From SIG440 sp045647905 (GTDB lineage Bacteria; Bacillota; Clostridia; Monoglobales; Monoglobaceae), in contig JAZRMZ010000033.1 in the NCBI GenBank assembly GCA_045647905.1, positions 1 through 30,277 on the forward strand: 30,277 nucleotides of DNA, given 5' to 3'. Positions within the stretch are counted from its first letter, which is position 1. Every line of letters starts with the position of its first letter. A program made the translations under genes and the position numbers. Of this stretch, positions 7,998-18,156 are shown one piece after another. The notes under the pieces are model-generated. The model saw only the letters and a list, made by a program, of their open reading frames with translations. It was not told where the DNA came from and ran no database searches.

Positions 7998-10900
7998 CTA
8001 TTTTTCGAGAGTAACCCCGTCAAAAAGCGGTGCTGTGTTCTCATCCCAGAGCATACACTTCACGCTGTGATTCTCGCCCACAAAGGGAATATTGAAGGTT
8101 TTTTCAATATCCGCAGTTGTCATTGCCGGCACGTCGAATTTCTCTGTTATAACGGTTTCGAGCCTTTGGTTATCATACACGGCAACAACTGCCAAAAGCG
8201 TTTTTCCGATATTTGCATTGTTTGTTGCCTTTGCCGTGAACACATAATCCCCTGCGGTCAATGTCGAAACAACCTGTGGTCTTGTTCCTACCACTTTTTT
8301 GAGTGATGCGTCAGCCACGCTGATTCCCACAACCGTTTCTGCAACGCCGTACTCATCAATAAAGTTCAGTTTCTTGTCAGAGGTGAGGAAGCCTTCATTT
8401 GCAATAATCCAGAGTGTTCCGTCACGCAACGCCCAGGGCTTGCCCTTTGAGGTTGTTGCAAGAACCTCTGATGTTGCGGTGGGGTTCAGAATCTGAACTC
8501 GGCTTCCGCTGACCGTTGCAAAGCTATCGGTAAAGTATTTGTCAAGCTGCGGAACGGTTCCGAGGTCATTCCTTGTTCCGAGATAAACCGCTTTCTTGCT
8601 TTCAGCCTTTGTTTCAAGCATATTGCCGAAGTCCTTGCCGAATGTCACCGATGCAGGGCCGTCCGCAAAGTTGGCAACAAGCATATCGGTATCAACAAAG
8701 GCGTCAACGGTCTGCATAACCATTTTATCCTCGGTCACATAGCTTTGCCTTATGAGCTTGTATGCATCATCATAAAGCACCGATGTGATTCGGTTGGGAT
8801 AAACAAAATATGTCTGTTCATCCCCCAACATATGAACCTTTGTTTTGCTTGGAACATACTTTGCAAGAGCCTCGGTCTTTTCGCCGCCGAATTTTTCGTT
8901 CTTATAATTTTCAAGCCATTCATACTGCTGTGGATTATCCACATATGAATACGCCACAAGTCGCTTGTCGTGGGGGGCATAGATTACAAAGTCATATATT
9001 CCCTTTGCCCCGTATTCAAACAAGGTGTCATGATGACCGTTCATATATTCTTCCGTTTCATAGCCGCGTCTGCCGCTTTCATAGAAGGTCTGTATATCCT
9101 CCATTATTGCAGTTTCGGTCACGATATTCCACGCAGTTTTTGCAAACTGGTTGTTCATTGAATAGTTATTTGCCGCCAGACCGCCAATAACATCATAAGA
9201 TCCATAAGCCTCACAGCCCATTCCGTCAATGCCGCCCGATGGTTCCTTGTTCACGAAATATGACTTATAGCCCCAGACGTTTTTCACCACAACGGGAACA
9301 TCAGCACCCGATTTCAGGGCATCAGCCGCCTGATTGTTGAAATCCATAAAATATTCCGACTTGAAATCAAGATTATCATTCCACATCACGCCCTGACGTG
9401 AATTCAGCTTGTACAAGTCGCCCGTCACTCTGTCACGTGCATAGGTATAATAAACTCCCGATGAGTTCTGTTCACCCGTACAAATGGGAATCAGCCGTGA
9501 TGCAACATCAAAGGTCGCAATCTGCGGAGATGCAATCCACGCATCATTCAAGGATGCAACGTCAGAATACTTGTTTTCAAGCCACTTTGCAAACTCACCG
9601 TCATAAGCATCGCTTGCAGGTCTGATTGTTTCAATTTGATTATAATAACCCGACTCGTTGCCCAAGGGGTCAACAAAGAGTCTGAAATTTGAACCAAAAT
9701 CAACATTGGATGCAAAATCACTCAATGTTTTCAGGATTTCGTCACCATTTTCCCAATGATTCATAACCGTTGATGTAGTCTTTTTCACCTTTGGAGTGAA
9801 GTATATGGTATAACTTCCCGTTGCGGAGAGTGATACCTCGGCATCAAACCTGATTTTGTTATCCGCAACCTTAACAAGGGAACATTCGCCCCATGCCACA
9901 GCCTCGGATGTTGAATTTTTCAGCACAACATATTCACCGCCAAGGTATTCAACAGCGCCCATTTTCTCAAGGTCAGAGCTGTCAACCTCCAGCGATACCG
10001 CTCCGCCGCTGCGGATGGTTTTGTTGAAGGAGCTATTGTTGGCTCTGATGTAATATGTCTCCATTTCACGGTAGTCGCCAACACCGCATTGAACACCAAA
10101 GACAAAGCCCATCTCGTTCAGCTTGTCGCAAAGCCATTGCCAAGCCTTTGGAGGCACGCTTACACCATCCGTTCCTCTTGCAAGGATGTATATATCGGTG
10201 ATTCCGTTGGCTCTCATTTCTTCAAGTGCAACCTTGTCCATTTCCCATCCCTGTCGGTTTGAAGCAACGTTGGTTTCGCTGTACAGAGTTATGTATCTGG
10301 GGCAAACCATTCCACCCATGGGGATGTATGGCTCACCGTCCCAGATATTAGTTCCTTCCTTATTAATATACCAGAAGTGTGTTTCACCCGATTTTTTGTC
10401 GAAATAACTACCCTTTGCCAAAGGCTTGTGGGATTCTGTGTTTGTGGTTCCCGTTACGTTAACGGTCGCCACAGTATGGGATTCACCCATTTTGTGGAGT
10501 CCAATCCGAAGTTCATAATCCCCTGTGGGCAAACTATTTTCTATACTGCAATCAAAGTTCACCTCATAGGCAGTATTTCTCGCCCACTTTGATGTTTCAA
10601 CAAGCTCATCCGATTCAAGAACAGCGTGCAAAACATCACCCTTCCACAAAGAAACATATGTCTTTGTGTCGAAGCTCACGCCTCTGTTGAGGCTGACCGT
10701 TGCCGAAACATTGAGCTTTCTGTTTGCGGTTATTGTTTCAGGAACGTCAACGCACTCGAACTGCGGAGAAATCTTCTCTTCATTATCCCTTGCGGTTCCC
10801 ACATACACCTGACCTGCAATACAATCGGTGGCGTTGGTGTATGCAATGGTGTCGGGAAGTCCGACCCCAACCCTGACTTCACAAATTGCATCAGGGCAAT

Positions 10901-12044
10901 CGAAGGGTACCTGAACTCTCACGGTGTCGCTATACGCCTTGTTCAGTTCTCTTGAGGACATGGGAACAGAAGGCGATGCATAACCCGTTGCAATCAACTC
11001 ACCATTCCACAAAAGCTGTGCATAAACACGGGGGTCGCCGCTAACCGCTTCAAGAAGGGTGTTGTTAACCGTCACGTCAATATAACCGTCCTGCATAACA
11101 TTGGTCTGCTGTACGGATGCGCCCTTCAGTTCAACCTTAACCTTCTTACTGTTGTAGGGCTTTCCGATCTTATACGGCTCCCAGCCCCAGTTTGACGGAG
11201 CAATGGCAATGGCATCAAAGTAATGAACATAGCAGGATGTTCCCATTGTTCTTGATTCATCCACCCTGATTGACAGAGAGTGGCTTCCCGTATCAAAATT
11301 GTTTTTTGAAAGCTTGTGCCACCTGAGTTCAACCCCGTCAGAGGTTTTCACCGACCCGTCAGAGGAAGAAACATAGTCACAATAGCTGTAATCACCGCCG
11401 TCAATGTTCCACTTGAATCTTGACACATAGCTTGCCTTTGAATCGGTTGACAAAACCCATACATCATAATCGCCCTTTTGTTCAACATTGAAATCATATG
11501 TGAGGGTGTGAACTTCGGGAACTGTTGTCGAAATAAGCCTGAAGTATGCACCACCGCTCATTGGGCTGTATACCGAACGGGCGTACTTGCCCGAAATATT
11601 TTTGCAGTTTTCCGCTTCAATCCAGAAGGACTGATCCATTTCGCCTTCATAATAGAACTCAAAGCTTCTGTCGTCATAGGCGGTATCGTCATTGATACCG
11701 CCAAAAACAACCTTATATTCGCCTGCTTTCATTGATTTCGGCACTTTGAAGGTATGGCAGAACTCACCGTTTTCATCAACATTGAAGGTAGCAAGGCCAT
11801 ACACCTTTTCGGATACATTTGACACCGAAATGTCAGAATAGCTGTCTGCCGCCTTCATTATGCAGGCAGTATACCGCCCCGAAACACCGCCGTTATCCAC
11901 CTTGCCGCGGATTTCGACGGTTCGGGTTGCGGCATCAGCCGCAACATCCATAGAAACAGATGTTGCCGCCGAAACAGCCGTTGTCCCAAGACATATTAAA
12001 TTCAAAACAAATGATATCAACAATAATCCACATAATTTTTTCAT
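7998..12044 (-). CDS. Large secreted GH-A-like protein without SLH
   Basis: A 1348-residue secreted protein with a signal peptide (about 1-26, ending AVSA). An Ig-like domain (about 30-135) resembles the N-terminal part of the SLH protein at 26116-27855. A carbohydrate-binding-like module follows (about 138-290, WIEAENC to IAIAPSNWGW), then beta-sandwiches and a barrel-like region from about 540. That region reads like GH42 and other clan GH-A enzymes: HFWYINKEG, IWDGEPYIPMGGMVCPRY, GNESGYYN (N796-E797, possible acid/base), YSDVASLNDAW, and AWNIVTETA (E977, possible nucleophile). Roles for these residues are inference. It ends with a beta-rich domain and has no SLH repeats, so it is probably released. 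It is colinear with its neighbour at 12060-15893 over most of its length. Start: AAGGTGAAATT before ATG. Confidence 0.75.
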   Translation of the reverse strand: MKKLCGLLLISFVLNLICLGTTAVSAATSVSMDVAADAATRTVEIRGKVDNGGVSGRYTACIMKAADSYSDISVSNVSEKVYGLATFNVDENGEFCHTFKVPKSMKAGEYKVVFGGINDDTAYDDRSFEFYYEGEMDQSFWIEAENCKNISGKYARSVYSPMSGGAYFRLISTTVPEVHTLTYDFNVEQKGDYDVWVLSTDSKASYVSRFKWNIDGGDYSYCDYVSSSDGSVKTSDGVELRWHKLSKNNFDTGSHSLSIRVDESRTMGTSCYVHYFDAIAIAPSNWGWEPYKIGKPYNSKKVKVELKGASVQQTNVMQDGYIDVTVNNTLLEAVSGDPRVYAQLLWNGELIATGYASPSVPMSSRELNKAYSDTVRVQVPFDCPDAICEVRVGVGLPDTIAYTNATDCIAGQVYVGTARDNEEKISPQFECVDVPETITANRKLNVSATVSLNRGVSFDTKTYVSLWKGDVLHAVLESDELVETSKWARNTAYEVNFDCSIENSLPTGDYELRIGLHKMGESHTVATVNVTGTTNTESHKPLAKGSYFDKKSGETHFWYINKEGTNIWDGEPYIPMGGMVCPRYITLYSETNVASNRQGWEMDKVALEEMRANGITDIYILARGTDGVSVPPKAWQWLCDKLNEMGFVFGVQCGVGDYREMETYYIRANNSSFNKTIRSGGAVSLEVDSSDLEKMGAVEYLGGEYVVLKNSTSEAVAWGECSLVKVADNKIRFDAEVSLSATGSYTIYFTPKVKKTTSTVMNHWENGDEILKTLSDFASNVDFGSNFRLFVDPLGNESGYYNQIETIRPASDAYDGEFAKWLENKYSDVASLNDAWIASPQIATFDVASRLIPICTGEQNSSGVYYTYARDRVTGDLYKLNSRQGVMWNDNLDFKSEYFMDFNNQAADALKSGADVPVVVKNVWGYKSYFVNKEPSGGIDGMGCEAYGSYDVIGGLAANNYSMNNQFAKTAWNIVTETAIMEDIQTFYESGRRGYETEEYMNGHHDTLFEYGAKGIYDFVIYAPHDKRLVAYSYVDNPQQYEWLENYKNEKFGGEKTEALAKYVPSKTKVHMLGDEQTYFVYPNRITSVLYDDAYKLIRQSYVTEDKMVMQTVDAFVDTDMLVANFADGPASVTFGKDFGNMLETKAESKKAVYLGTRNDLGTVPQLDKYFTDSFATVSGSRVQILNPTATSEVLATTSKGKPWALRDGTLWIIANEGFLTSDKKLNFIDEYGVAETVVGISVADASLKKVVGTRPQVVSTLTAGDYVFTAKATNNANIGKTLLAVVAVYDNQRLETVITEKFDVPAMTTADIEKTFNIPFVGENHSVKCMLWDENTAPLFDGVTLEK

Positions 12045-12059
12045 AATTTCACCTTAATA

Positions 12060-15000
12060 TTATAATCTTCCAACTCGTCCTGCAAGAACTGTCGCTTCCG
12101 CTCTTGTCATAAGCGCATCGGGAGCAAATGAGCCGTTGGGATAACCCTTGAAAATTCCCATTTCAAAAGCTCTGTTCACGCTTTCCTTCGCCCAGTCGGA
12201 AATTTTGTCCGAATCCCCAAAGGTATGTTCTTCGGTAGCTTCGGGAAGGTTCGCAATCGTATTAATCACATATGCCGCTTCCTCACGGGTTATTGGAGCA
12301 TCCATATCCTTAATTTCAGCAAAGGTCACGTCCTCCGCACCTGTGATTCGCTTCATAAGAGTGATGAAATCCCTTGCTTTCATCTGTTCTTCGGGAGCAA
12401 ACTTGCCGTCACCAACCCCAAGAACAAGACCTTCCTTCGCCATACGTTCAATGTCCTTCTTTGCCCAATGGTTTGTGATGTCCGAGAAGGTCATTGTTTT
12501 GTTTTCTCTCTCGATTGTTGAAGTGTCTGTGATTCCAAGCTCTGCAACATATTTCAGAGTCATCCATTCACCATTTATATCAAGGAACTGGTCATTTGCA
12601 ATAATCCAGAGCTCACCATCACGCAAAGCCCAGGGCTTGCCGTCTTCGGTTGCATAGAGAACCTCTGATGTTTCGGTTGGGTTCAGAACCTGAACTGTTC
12701 CCACGCCTTCAATCTCAACCTTTTCGTCGGTGAAGTATTTGTCAATAACGGGAATTGTTCCAAGGTCGTTTCTGTGACCCAGAACAACAATTCTCTTGTC
12801 ATTTTTGCCGTTTAGGAACTCTGTCAGGCCTTCGCCGTATATGTTGGAGTAAGGACCGTTGACAATGTTCACAAAAATCACGTCTGCCTTGATGTTCAGG
12901 TCCTTTGTTGCCGCAACGCTGATGCCGTCGTTTGTCACAAGACGCTTGATGTTGTTTGTGTCGTCCATATGCTGAACAACCGTTCTCTGGTTGGGCTTTG
13001 TCCACCAGTTCAGAACCGCAGGATATAAATAGAATACTTTTTCTTTATACTTTTCGCTGACCATTTCCTGAATGTCGGCATCTGTCAAATACTTCTTTTG
13101 GTAGTTCTGGAACCATTCAAACATCTGTGGGTTTGAAAGCCACGAATATGTGGTGTGGATGTATGCCGTCTGCTGTGCCGCAAGAAGGAAGTCATACATA
13201 CCCTTTGAACCATTTGCAAACAGGGTGTTGAAGTGGTCGGTGAAGTATTCTTCCGAAGGATATGCATATTCACCGCTGTCGAACTTTGCCTGCATATTTT
13301 CGAGGGTATTTGTTTCGGTAACAACCGTCCACATTGTTCTTGCGCTCTGGTCAGCATGGGTTGAGCTTGTGAGCATCTTGTCGCCAACCAAATTCAGATT
13401 ACCATAAGTTTCGGAACCAACACCGTCAAATCCGCCTTTCAGCTCCTTGTTGATGTAGTAATCGGTCTGAACCGATACGTGCTTACTTACAACGGGGAGG
13501 TCAGCTCCTGCCTTGAATATATCAGCCGATTCCATATAGAAGTCATAATATGCTCTGTCTCTGCACACAATGAAGTCTTCCCATGAACGTCCGCTGCGGG
13601 TGTTCGCCTTGTATACATTTTTTGTTTCAAGGTCATAGTAATAGGTATAATAATTGTTATCTTCCCCAACTTCGGTTGTGTAAATGGGATAAATTCTTGA
13701 TGCAACCTCAAAGGATTCAATTTCAGGTGTTACCTTCCAGGCTGTGTTGAGGTCAGCAATTGTTGAATACTGTTCCTTTAACTCTCTTTCATACACGATG
13801 TTATATTCTTCGCCCGTAAATCTCGCATTTTCACTATGGTTATAAATACCCGTTTCATTCATAACAATATCAAACATTGCTCTGAAATTGTCGCCGCATT
13901 CGAGGTATTCAGCCATAGCTTTCTGTGCTTCACGGATTTCATCAAGGTATGTCCAGTAGTTTACAACGGTATGCAATTCTGAATAGGTTTCGGGAGTGAA
14001 GTATACCGAATAATCCCCTTCTTTTTCAACCTTTACGTCAGCAATGAAGGTAAATGTGTTGTCACCATTGTTCCTGAGCACACCCTCTCCAACCTGAACG
14101 GGACTTTGGGTTGCATTGTCAACAACAGTATAGAGAAGCGATACGGGTGTTCCTGTCGTTGATGCATATTGATATTTATAGGTTGCTTCACCGCTTGTTG
14201 TCACATCAACACGGAAAGCATTGTTATGGTCGTTGTTTGTTCTTGGGAGATATGCCTTTGCCGCTCTTCTTGTCTGATTTACGCTTGGCATAATTCCGTA
14301 ATAGAAGCCTTCTTCTTCAAGGAAGTTCAGCAGATAGTTCACTGCGTGGGCAGGCTTGATTGGTACATAGTTACTGCCAATGTTCAGATACAGGTCAAGA
14401 ACACCCTGCTTCTTCAGTTCAAGAAGGTCCGCCTTGTCAATTTCGAAGTTTGCTTTGTTTGTTGCAGGGTCATTGGGGTTGTAGAAAATCAGGTATCTCG
14501 GACAGAACATTCCCCCAAAGGGAACATAAGGCGCACCATCCCAGATGAGTGCATGAGCCTGATTCACATACCAGAAGTGATTCTTACCCGTTTTTTCTGC
14601 ATAATAGTTACCATATGAAAGAGGCTTATAATATCCGTCGGTTTCGGATGCAACATTAACCTTGCATTCCGAGCCTTCAATCGCCATATTATGGAGTCCC
14701 ACCTTTGCGGTATATTCACCACCGGGAATATTTTCGGGGATTTCGCCCGAGAATGTCACGGAAACGGTCTCGCCCTCTGCTGTTGCACGTGCAGACTTGT
14801 CGCCTTCAACAACGCCCCAAAGAAGGTCGTCCTTCCACAAAGTAACATAGGGTGCAAGGTCAAAATCAACCTCTCCGCTGACCGAAACTGTTGCTTCGCC
14901 AGTAAGCCTGCCGCCCTCAGCCTTTGCACTGAAGCTTTCTGCCACACCCTTGACGGGAACAACCGGCTCAGGCTCCTTGCCAACCACAACAGTTGTTATA

Positions 15001-15893
15001 ACACCTTCGCTCGTCTGGGGGGTGTCGCATACCGCACGGCCTCTGATTTCATATGTTCCCATTGGAGCATCAAAGGGAATCTGAATTTCAAAGCTTTCCT
15101 TATATTTACTTCCCGTTGTCCATTCGGACAGAGGGATTTTTGCCGCTTTTTGCGCATAGGCAATGGTGCTTCCCTTGTGAACAAGGTCTACGCAAAGGTC
15201 AAGGTCTTCCCCAAGCATATCGGAATTGGAAACGAACTCCGCATCAACCGAAATGCTTCCTTCAGGCTGAAGCACCGCTGTTGTAACTTCACCGCCAACA
15301 CACTTCACATCAACTGTTGAAGGGTCATAAGGCGTTGAGAGGCCATTGGGATTCCAACCCCATGATGAAGGAACAATCGCAATTGAATCAATCGCCTGAT
15401 AATATATTCTTGCTGTCATTTCTCTTTGTTCTGTCACCAAGAATGAAAGGTTGTGTTTTCCACGCTTCAGGTCGGCTGTTGAGAGCTTCAACCAGAACAT
15501 ACCGCCGCCAACACCATCATTTGCAATATAAACCTGAGGAGATTTTTCAGCCGCATATGTATACTCACCGTCGTCCAGACACCATGTGAACTTTGAACAC
15601 CATGTAACGTCACCGGGTGTTCCAAGCACGTATATGTCATAGTTGTTGTCGTTTGTTATGGTGAAAGGAATCGAAGCCTCGAACTCCTTGTCATTCAATG
15701 TTGAATAGAGCAACAAAACATTGCCGCCACTTGCATTTGAAGTCGCCTTCTTGGTATAGCCTTCATTTGCGACAAATGAATCTTCGGCTTCAATCCAAAG
15801 GAAAGGCGTGCCTCTGTATGCACTAACAATAACCGACGGCATTATTCCAACAATCATAACAACCGCCAATATCAAACTCAATAATTTTTTCAT
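12060..15893 (-). CDS. Large S-layer-anchored GH-A-like protein
   Basis: A 1277-residue protein with a signal peptide (MKKLLSLILAVVMIVGIMP, cleaved near IVSA). An N-terminal carbohydrate-binding-like module (about 30-185) starts FLWIEAEDSF and ends IAIVPSSWGW. Beta-sandwiches and a GH42/clan GH-A-like barrel follow, with HFWYVNQAH, IWDGAPYVPFGGMFCPRY, VMNETGIYN (N679-E680), YSTIADLNTAW and MWTVVTETN (E860). C-terminal SLH repeats occupy about 1134-1277, with FSDITNHWAKKDIERM, ITREEAAYVI and FGDSDKISDWAKESV. It is probably attached to secondary wall polymer and acts on extracellular glycan. I chose ATG at 15893, not the in-frame GTG at 15905, because AAGGTGG (15902-15908) sits 8 nt upstream and the GTG lies inside that ribosome site. 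The next gene follows after only 15 bp. Confidence 0.8.
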   Translation of the reverse strand: MKKLLSLILAVVMIVGIMPSVIVSAYRGTPFLWIEAEDSFVANEGYTKKATSNASGGNVLLLYSTLNDKEFEASIPFTITNDNNYDIYVLGTPGDVTWCSKFTWCLDDGEYTYAAEKSPQVYIANDGVGGGMFWLKLSTADLKRGKHNLSFLVTEQREMTARIYYQAIDSIAIVPSSWGWNPNGLSTPYDPSTVDVKCVGGEVTTAVLQPEGSISVDAEFVSNSDMLGEDLDLCVDLVHKGSTIAYAQKAAKIPLSEWTTGSKYKESFEIQIPFDAPMGTYEIRGRAVCDTPQTSEGVITTVVVGKEPEPVVPVKGVAESFSAKAEGGRLTGEATVSVSGEVDFDLAPYVTLWKDDLLWGVVEGDKSARATAEGETVSVTFSGEIPENIPGGEYTAKVGLHNMAIEGSECKVNVASETDGYYKPLSYGNYYAEKTGKNHFWYVNQAHALIWDGAPYVPFGGMFCPRYLIFYNPNDPATNKANFEIDKADLLELKKQGVLDLYLNIGSNYVPIKPAHAVNYLLNFLEEEGFYYGIMPSVNQTRRAAKAYLPRTNNDHNNAFRVDVTTSGEATYKYQYASTTGTPVSLLYTVVDNATQSPVQVGEGVLRNNGDNTFTFIADVKVEKEGDYSVYFTPETYSELHTVVNYWTYLDEIREAQKAMAEYLECGDNFRAMFDIVMNETGIYNHSENARFTGEEYNIVYERELKEQYSTIADLNTAWKVTPEIESFEVASRIYPIYTTEVGEDNNYYTYYYDLETKNVYKANTRSGRSWEDFIVCRDRAYYDFYMESADIFKAGADLPVVSKHVSVQTDYYINKELKGGFDGVGSETYGNLNLVGDKMLTSSTHADQSARTMWTVVTETNTLENMQAKFDSGEYAYPSEEYFTDHFNTLFANGSKGMYDFLLAAQQTAYIHTTYSWLSNPQMFEWFQNYQKKYLTDADIQEMVSEKYKEKVFYLYPAVLNWWTKPNQRTVVQHMDDTNNIKRLVTNDGISVAATKDLNIKADVIFVNIVNGPYSNIYGEGLTEFLNGKNDKRIVVLGHRNDLGTIPVIDKYFTDEKVEIEGVGTVQVLNPTETSEVLYATEDGKPWALRDGELWIIANDQFLDINGEWMTLKYVAELGITDTSTIERENKTMTFSDITNHWAKKDIERMAKEGLVLGVGDGKFAPEEQMKARDFITLMKRITGAEDVTFAEIKDMDAPITREEAAYVINTIANLPEATEEHTFGDSDKISDWAKESVNRAFEMGIFKGYPNGSFAPDALMTRAEATVLAGRVGRL

Positions 15894-15930
15894 AGTCAAA
15901 TCCACCTTGTTATTAACTATACTAAAACTT

Positions 15931-15986
15931 TGGGGGCGTTGCCCACATCATCCCGATTTTCTGACGGATGAAGGCATCCGCCCCCA
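15931..15986 (-). other. Long GC-rich hairpin between two secreted-protein genes
   Basis: In the 140-bp gap, TGGGGGCG (15931-15938) pairs with CGCCCCCA (15979-15986), TGCC (15940-15943) with GGCA (15973-15976), and TCATCC (15948-15953) with GGATGA (15966-15971). The result is a long interrupted stem. The minus-strand tail, AAGTTTTAG, is a poor U-tract. It may be a partial terminator or attenuator, an mRNA-stabilising 3' end for the upstream gene, or a dispersed GC-rich repeat. I see no separate promoter for the next gene, so read-through seems likely. Confidence 0.55.
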
Positions 15987-16033
15987 CAAAATTAATTATC
16001 TTTTTTTATTAAACAATCTTTCTGTAACCCTTA

Positions 16034-18145
16034 TTACACTTCGGGAACAATAATCTGTTCGCAAAGGGGACGAAGCTTGTTCCAGTTATCCCAAAGCATA
16101 ACCGAGAGGCTGTAACCTGCAAGGCTGGCTGCTTTGGGCATTGTCAGCTCTGCATCAATCGGCACAGCTGTGTTGCCAACACTTTCGTCGTGATCATAAG
16201 TTACGTCAACAAGTGCACCTGTTTCGTCATAAAGTGCAATAACAATCATAACTGATTCTGTTGTACCGGGTTCATTTCTGAACAAATTAACCTTTGCTGT
16301 AACGGTTTCTTCAGGCTTGAGAGTTTTCAACACTTTTCCGTCTGCACCATAAACTGCAAATTCGTTGATTTCATATTCTGTCACGGGTGCTTCGGGAAGT
16401 GTGGGAGGAGCCCCTGCCGGCATTGCATCAACTTCCCATACAGAGGGAACGATTGCAATACAGTCAATACCGTTGTAGTATACGTCATTACCATTTTCAC
16501 GAGGTTCCTTTACCATCCAGTTGAATGTGTGTGTACCATATGAGAGTTCAACGTTCTTACCGAATCTTCTCCATGAGAAGTTACCGAGTGTACCATTATA
16601 GCTGATGGCAGTAACAGTTTCGCCTGTTGATGCGTAGTATGCATAACTTGCATCATCTGTACCCTTTGCATCAATCGCCCACATGGGTTTTGAAGTATAA
16701 ATCTCTGCGGGATTGTTTGAAAGTACCCAGATGTCATATTCCCCTGCGTATTCGTTACGGAATTTCACATCAACTGTGTGAGGACCTGCAGCTTTTGTAC
16801 CATTGAGACGCAATGCAAAAGTACCGCTTGTTGCACCAACCGAGCTTGTCACACCTTCAAGATGTCCAACATTGAATGTTCCCCACTGGCTTGAATATAC
16901 GCCATTTTCAACTTCAAGAAGTGATGCAACAGGCTTTGTTGCTGTCTGATGGGGTTCTTCGGGGAGTACAGGAGGAGCAATGCTTGGCATTGCATCAACT
17001 TCCCATTCAGAGGGAACGATTGCAATACAGTCAATACCGTTGGAACATACAGCATTACCTATGTTAGGAGCTTCATTAACCAACCAGTTGAATGTATGCA
17101 AACCGTATGACAGTTCAACATTCTTGCCGAATCTTCTCCATGAGAAGTTGCCCATAAGGCTATTATTCCTGCTTACAGCAGAAACTGTTTCACCTGTTGA
17201 TACATAGTAATCAAAGCTGTCATCATCAGCACTCATTGCATCAATTGCCCACTTGGGTTTTGAAAAATAATTATCTATAGGATTATTGGAAAGAACCCAA
17301 ATATCATATTCACCTGCGTATTCAGTCACAAAGTCCATATCAATGGTGTGTTCGCCAACTGCCGCAGTGGTCAAACGCATTGCCGCTCCACCACTTGTTG
17401 GGTCAACAGTGCTTGTCACATCCGGAAGGTTATTCAGGTTGAATGTTCCCCACGCACTTGAATATGCGCCTTTTTCAGCTTCAACAAGAAGAGCTTCAGG
17501 CTCTGTTGCTGTCTGCTGAGGAGCTTCGGGGAGCACGGGAGGAGCAACCTGGGGCATTGTGTCTGCACCCCAGCCTGTGGGAACGATTGCAACGCAGTCA
17601 ATACCACTCATATAATATTTTGAATCGCCTTTTCTCTTTTCATTAACCAACCAATTGAAAGTATGTGCACCTTCTGAAAGTCTGATACCCTTACCAAAAC
17701 GTCTCCATGCAAGATTACCAACATCAGATGTTTTGCTTACATCAACAACAGTTTCGCCTGTCGATGTATAAGTTTTATAGCCTTCATCGGTTGCATTTTT
17801 TGCATCAATCATCCACTTCGCACTTGATGAATTCCACATGTTATTAATATCTGTTGACAGCACCCAAACATCATATTTCCCCGATACTGCCGTATTAAAG
17901 TTCACATCAATTGTATGTGGGCCATCCGTCGTAACAAAATTCAAACGCAATGCAGATGAGCCGCTTGTTGCACCGGTAGTATCATCAAGATGTTTTACAT
18001 TGAATGTCTGCCACGCTGATGAATATACACCGTTTTCAACTTCAAGAAGCAATGCTTCGGGTTCTGCTGCTGCAAACGCAATGTTCGCAGGGAGCATTGC
18101 AATCAGCATACATACTGTAATTAAAAGTCCTAAAAATCTTTTCAT
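16034..18145 (-). CDS. Secreted protein with three carbohydrate-binding-like repeats
   Basis: A 703-residue protein with a signal peptide (1-26, ending IAFAAA). Three tandem modules of about 170 residues lie at about 29-196, 217-386 and 406-575. Each begins with an E-[VA]-E-[KN]-G-x-Y-S-S-x-W motif, contains YD[IV]WVLS, WRRFGK and HTFNW, and ends GIDC[IV]AIVP. Pro/Ala/Thr linkers with repeated APPVLPE separate them. Residues about 590-703 form a different beta-rich domain (YEINEFAVYGADGK). The pattern fits CBM6/CBM35-type beta-sandwich modules, but the family cannot be named securely. No catalytic domain or SLH repeat is visible, so a substrate-binding role is likely. The start is clear: AGGAGGATAAATT before ATG. 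It follows the binding lipoprotein gene by 11 bp, suggesting co-expression with transport. Confidence 0.78.
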   Translation of the reverse strand: MKRFLGLLITVCMLIAMLPANIAFAAAEPEALLLEVENGVYSSAWQTFNVKHLDDTTGATSGSSALRLNFVTTDGPHTIDVNFNTAVSGKYDVWVLSTDINNMWNSSSAKWMIDAKNATDEGYKTYTSTGETVVDVSKTSDVGNLAWRRFGKGIRLSEGAHTFNWLVNEKRKGDSKYYMSGIDCVAIVPTGWGADTMPQVAPPVLPEAPQQTATEPEALLVEAEKGAYSSAWGTFNLNNLPDVTSTVDPTSGGAAMRLTTAAVGEHTIDMDFVTEYAGEYDIWVLSNNPIDNYFSKPKWAIDAMSADDDSFDYYVSTGETVSAVSRNNSLMGNFSWRRFGKNVELSYGLHTFNWLVNEAPNIGNAVCSNGIDCIAIVPSEWEVDAMPSIAPPVLPEEPHQTATKPVASLLEVENGVYSSQWGTFNVGHLEGVTSSVGATSGTFALRLNGTKAAGPHTVDVKFRNEYAGEYDIWVLSNNPAEIYTSKPMWAIDAKGTDDASYAYYASTGETVTAISYNGTLGNFSWRRFGKNVELSYGTHTFNWMVKEPRENGNDVYYNGIDCIAIVPSVWEVDAMPAGAPPTLPEAPVTEYEINEFAVYGADGKVLKTLKPEETVTAKVNLFRNEPGTTESVMIVIALYDETGALVDVTYDHDESVGNTAVPIDAELTMPKAASLAGYSLSVMLWDNWNKLRPLCEQIIVPEV
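16379..18061 (-). repeat. Three in-gene tandem repeats of about 560 bp
   Basis: Tandem coding repeats correspond to protein residues about 29-216, 217-405 and 406-589. The approximate DNA intervals are 18061-17498, 17497-16931 and 16930-16379. Repeats 2 and 3 look closest to each other: both carry YAGEYDIWVLSNNP and FGKNVELSYG, where repeat 1 has different residues. This suggests a later duplication of one unit. Boundaries are estimates from the protein motifs. Confidence 0.75.
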
Positions 18146-18156
18146 AATTTATCCTC

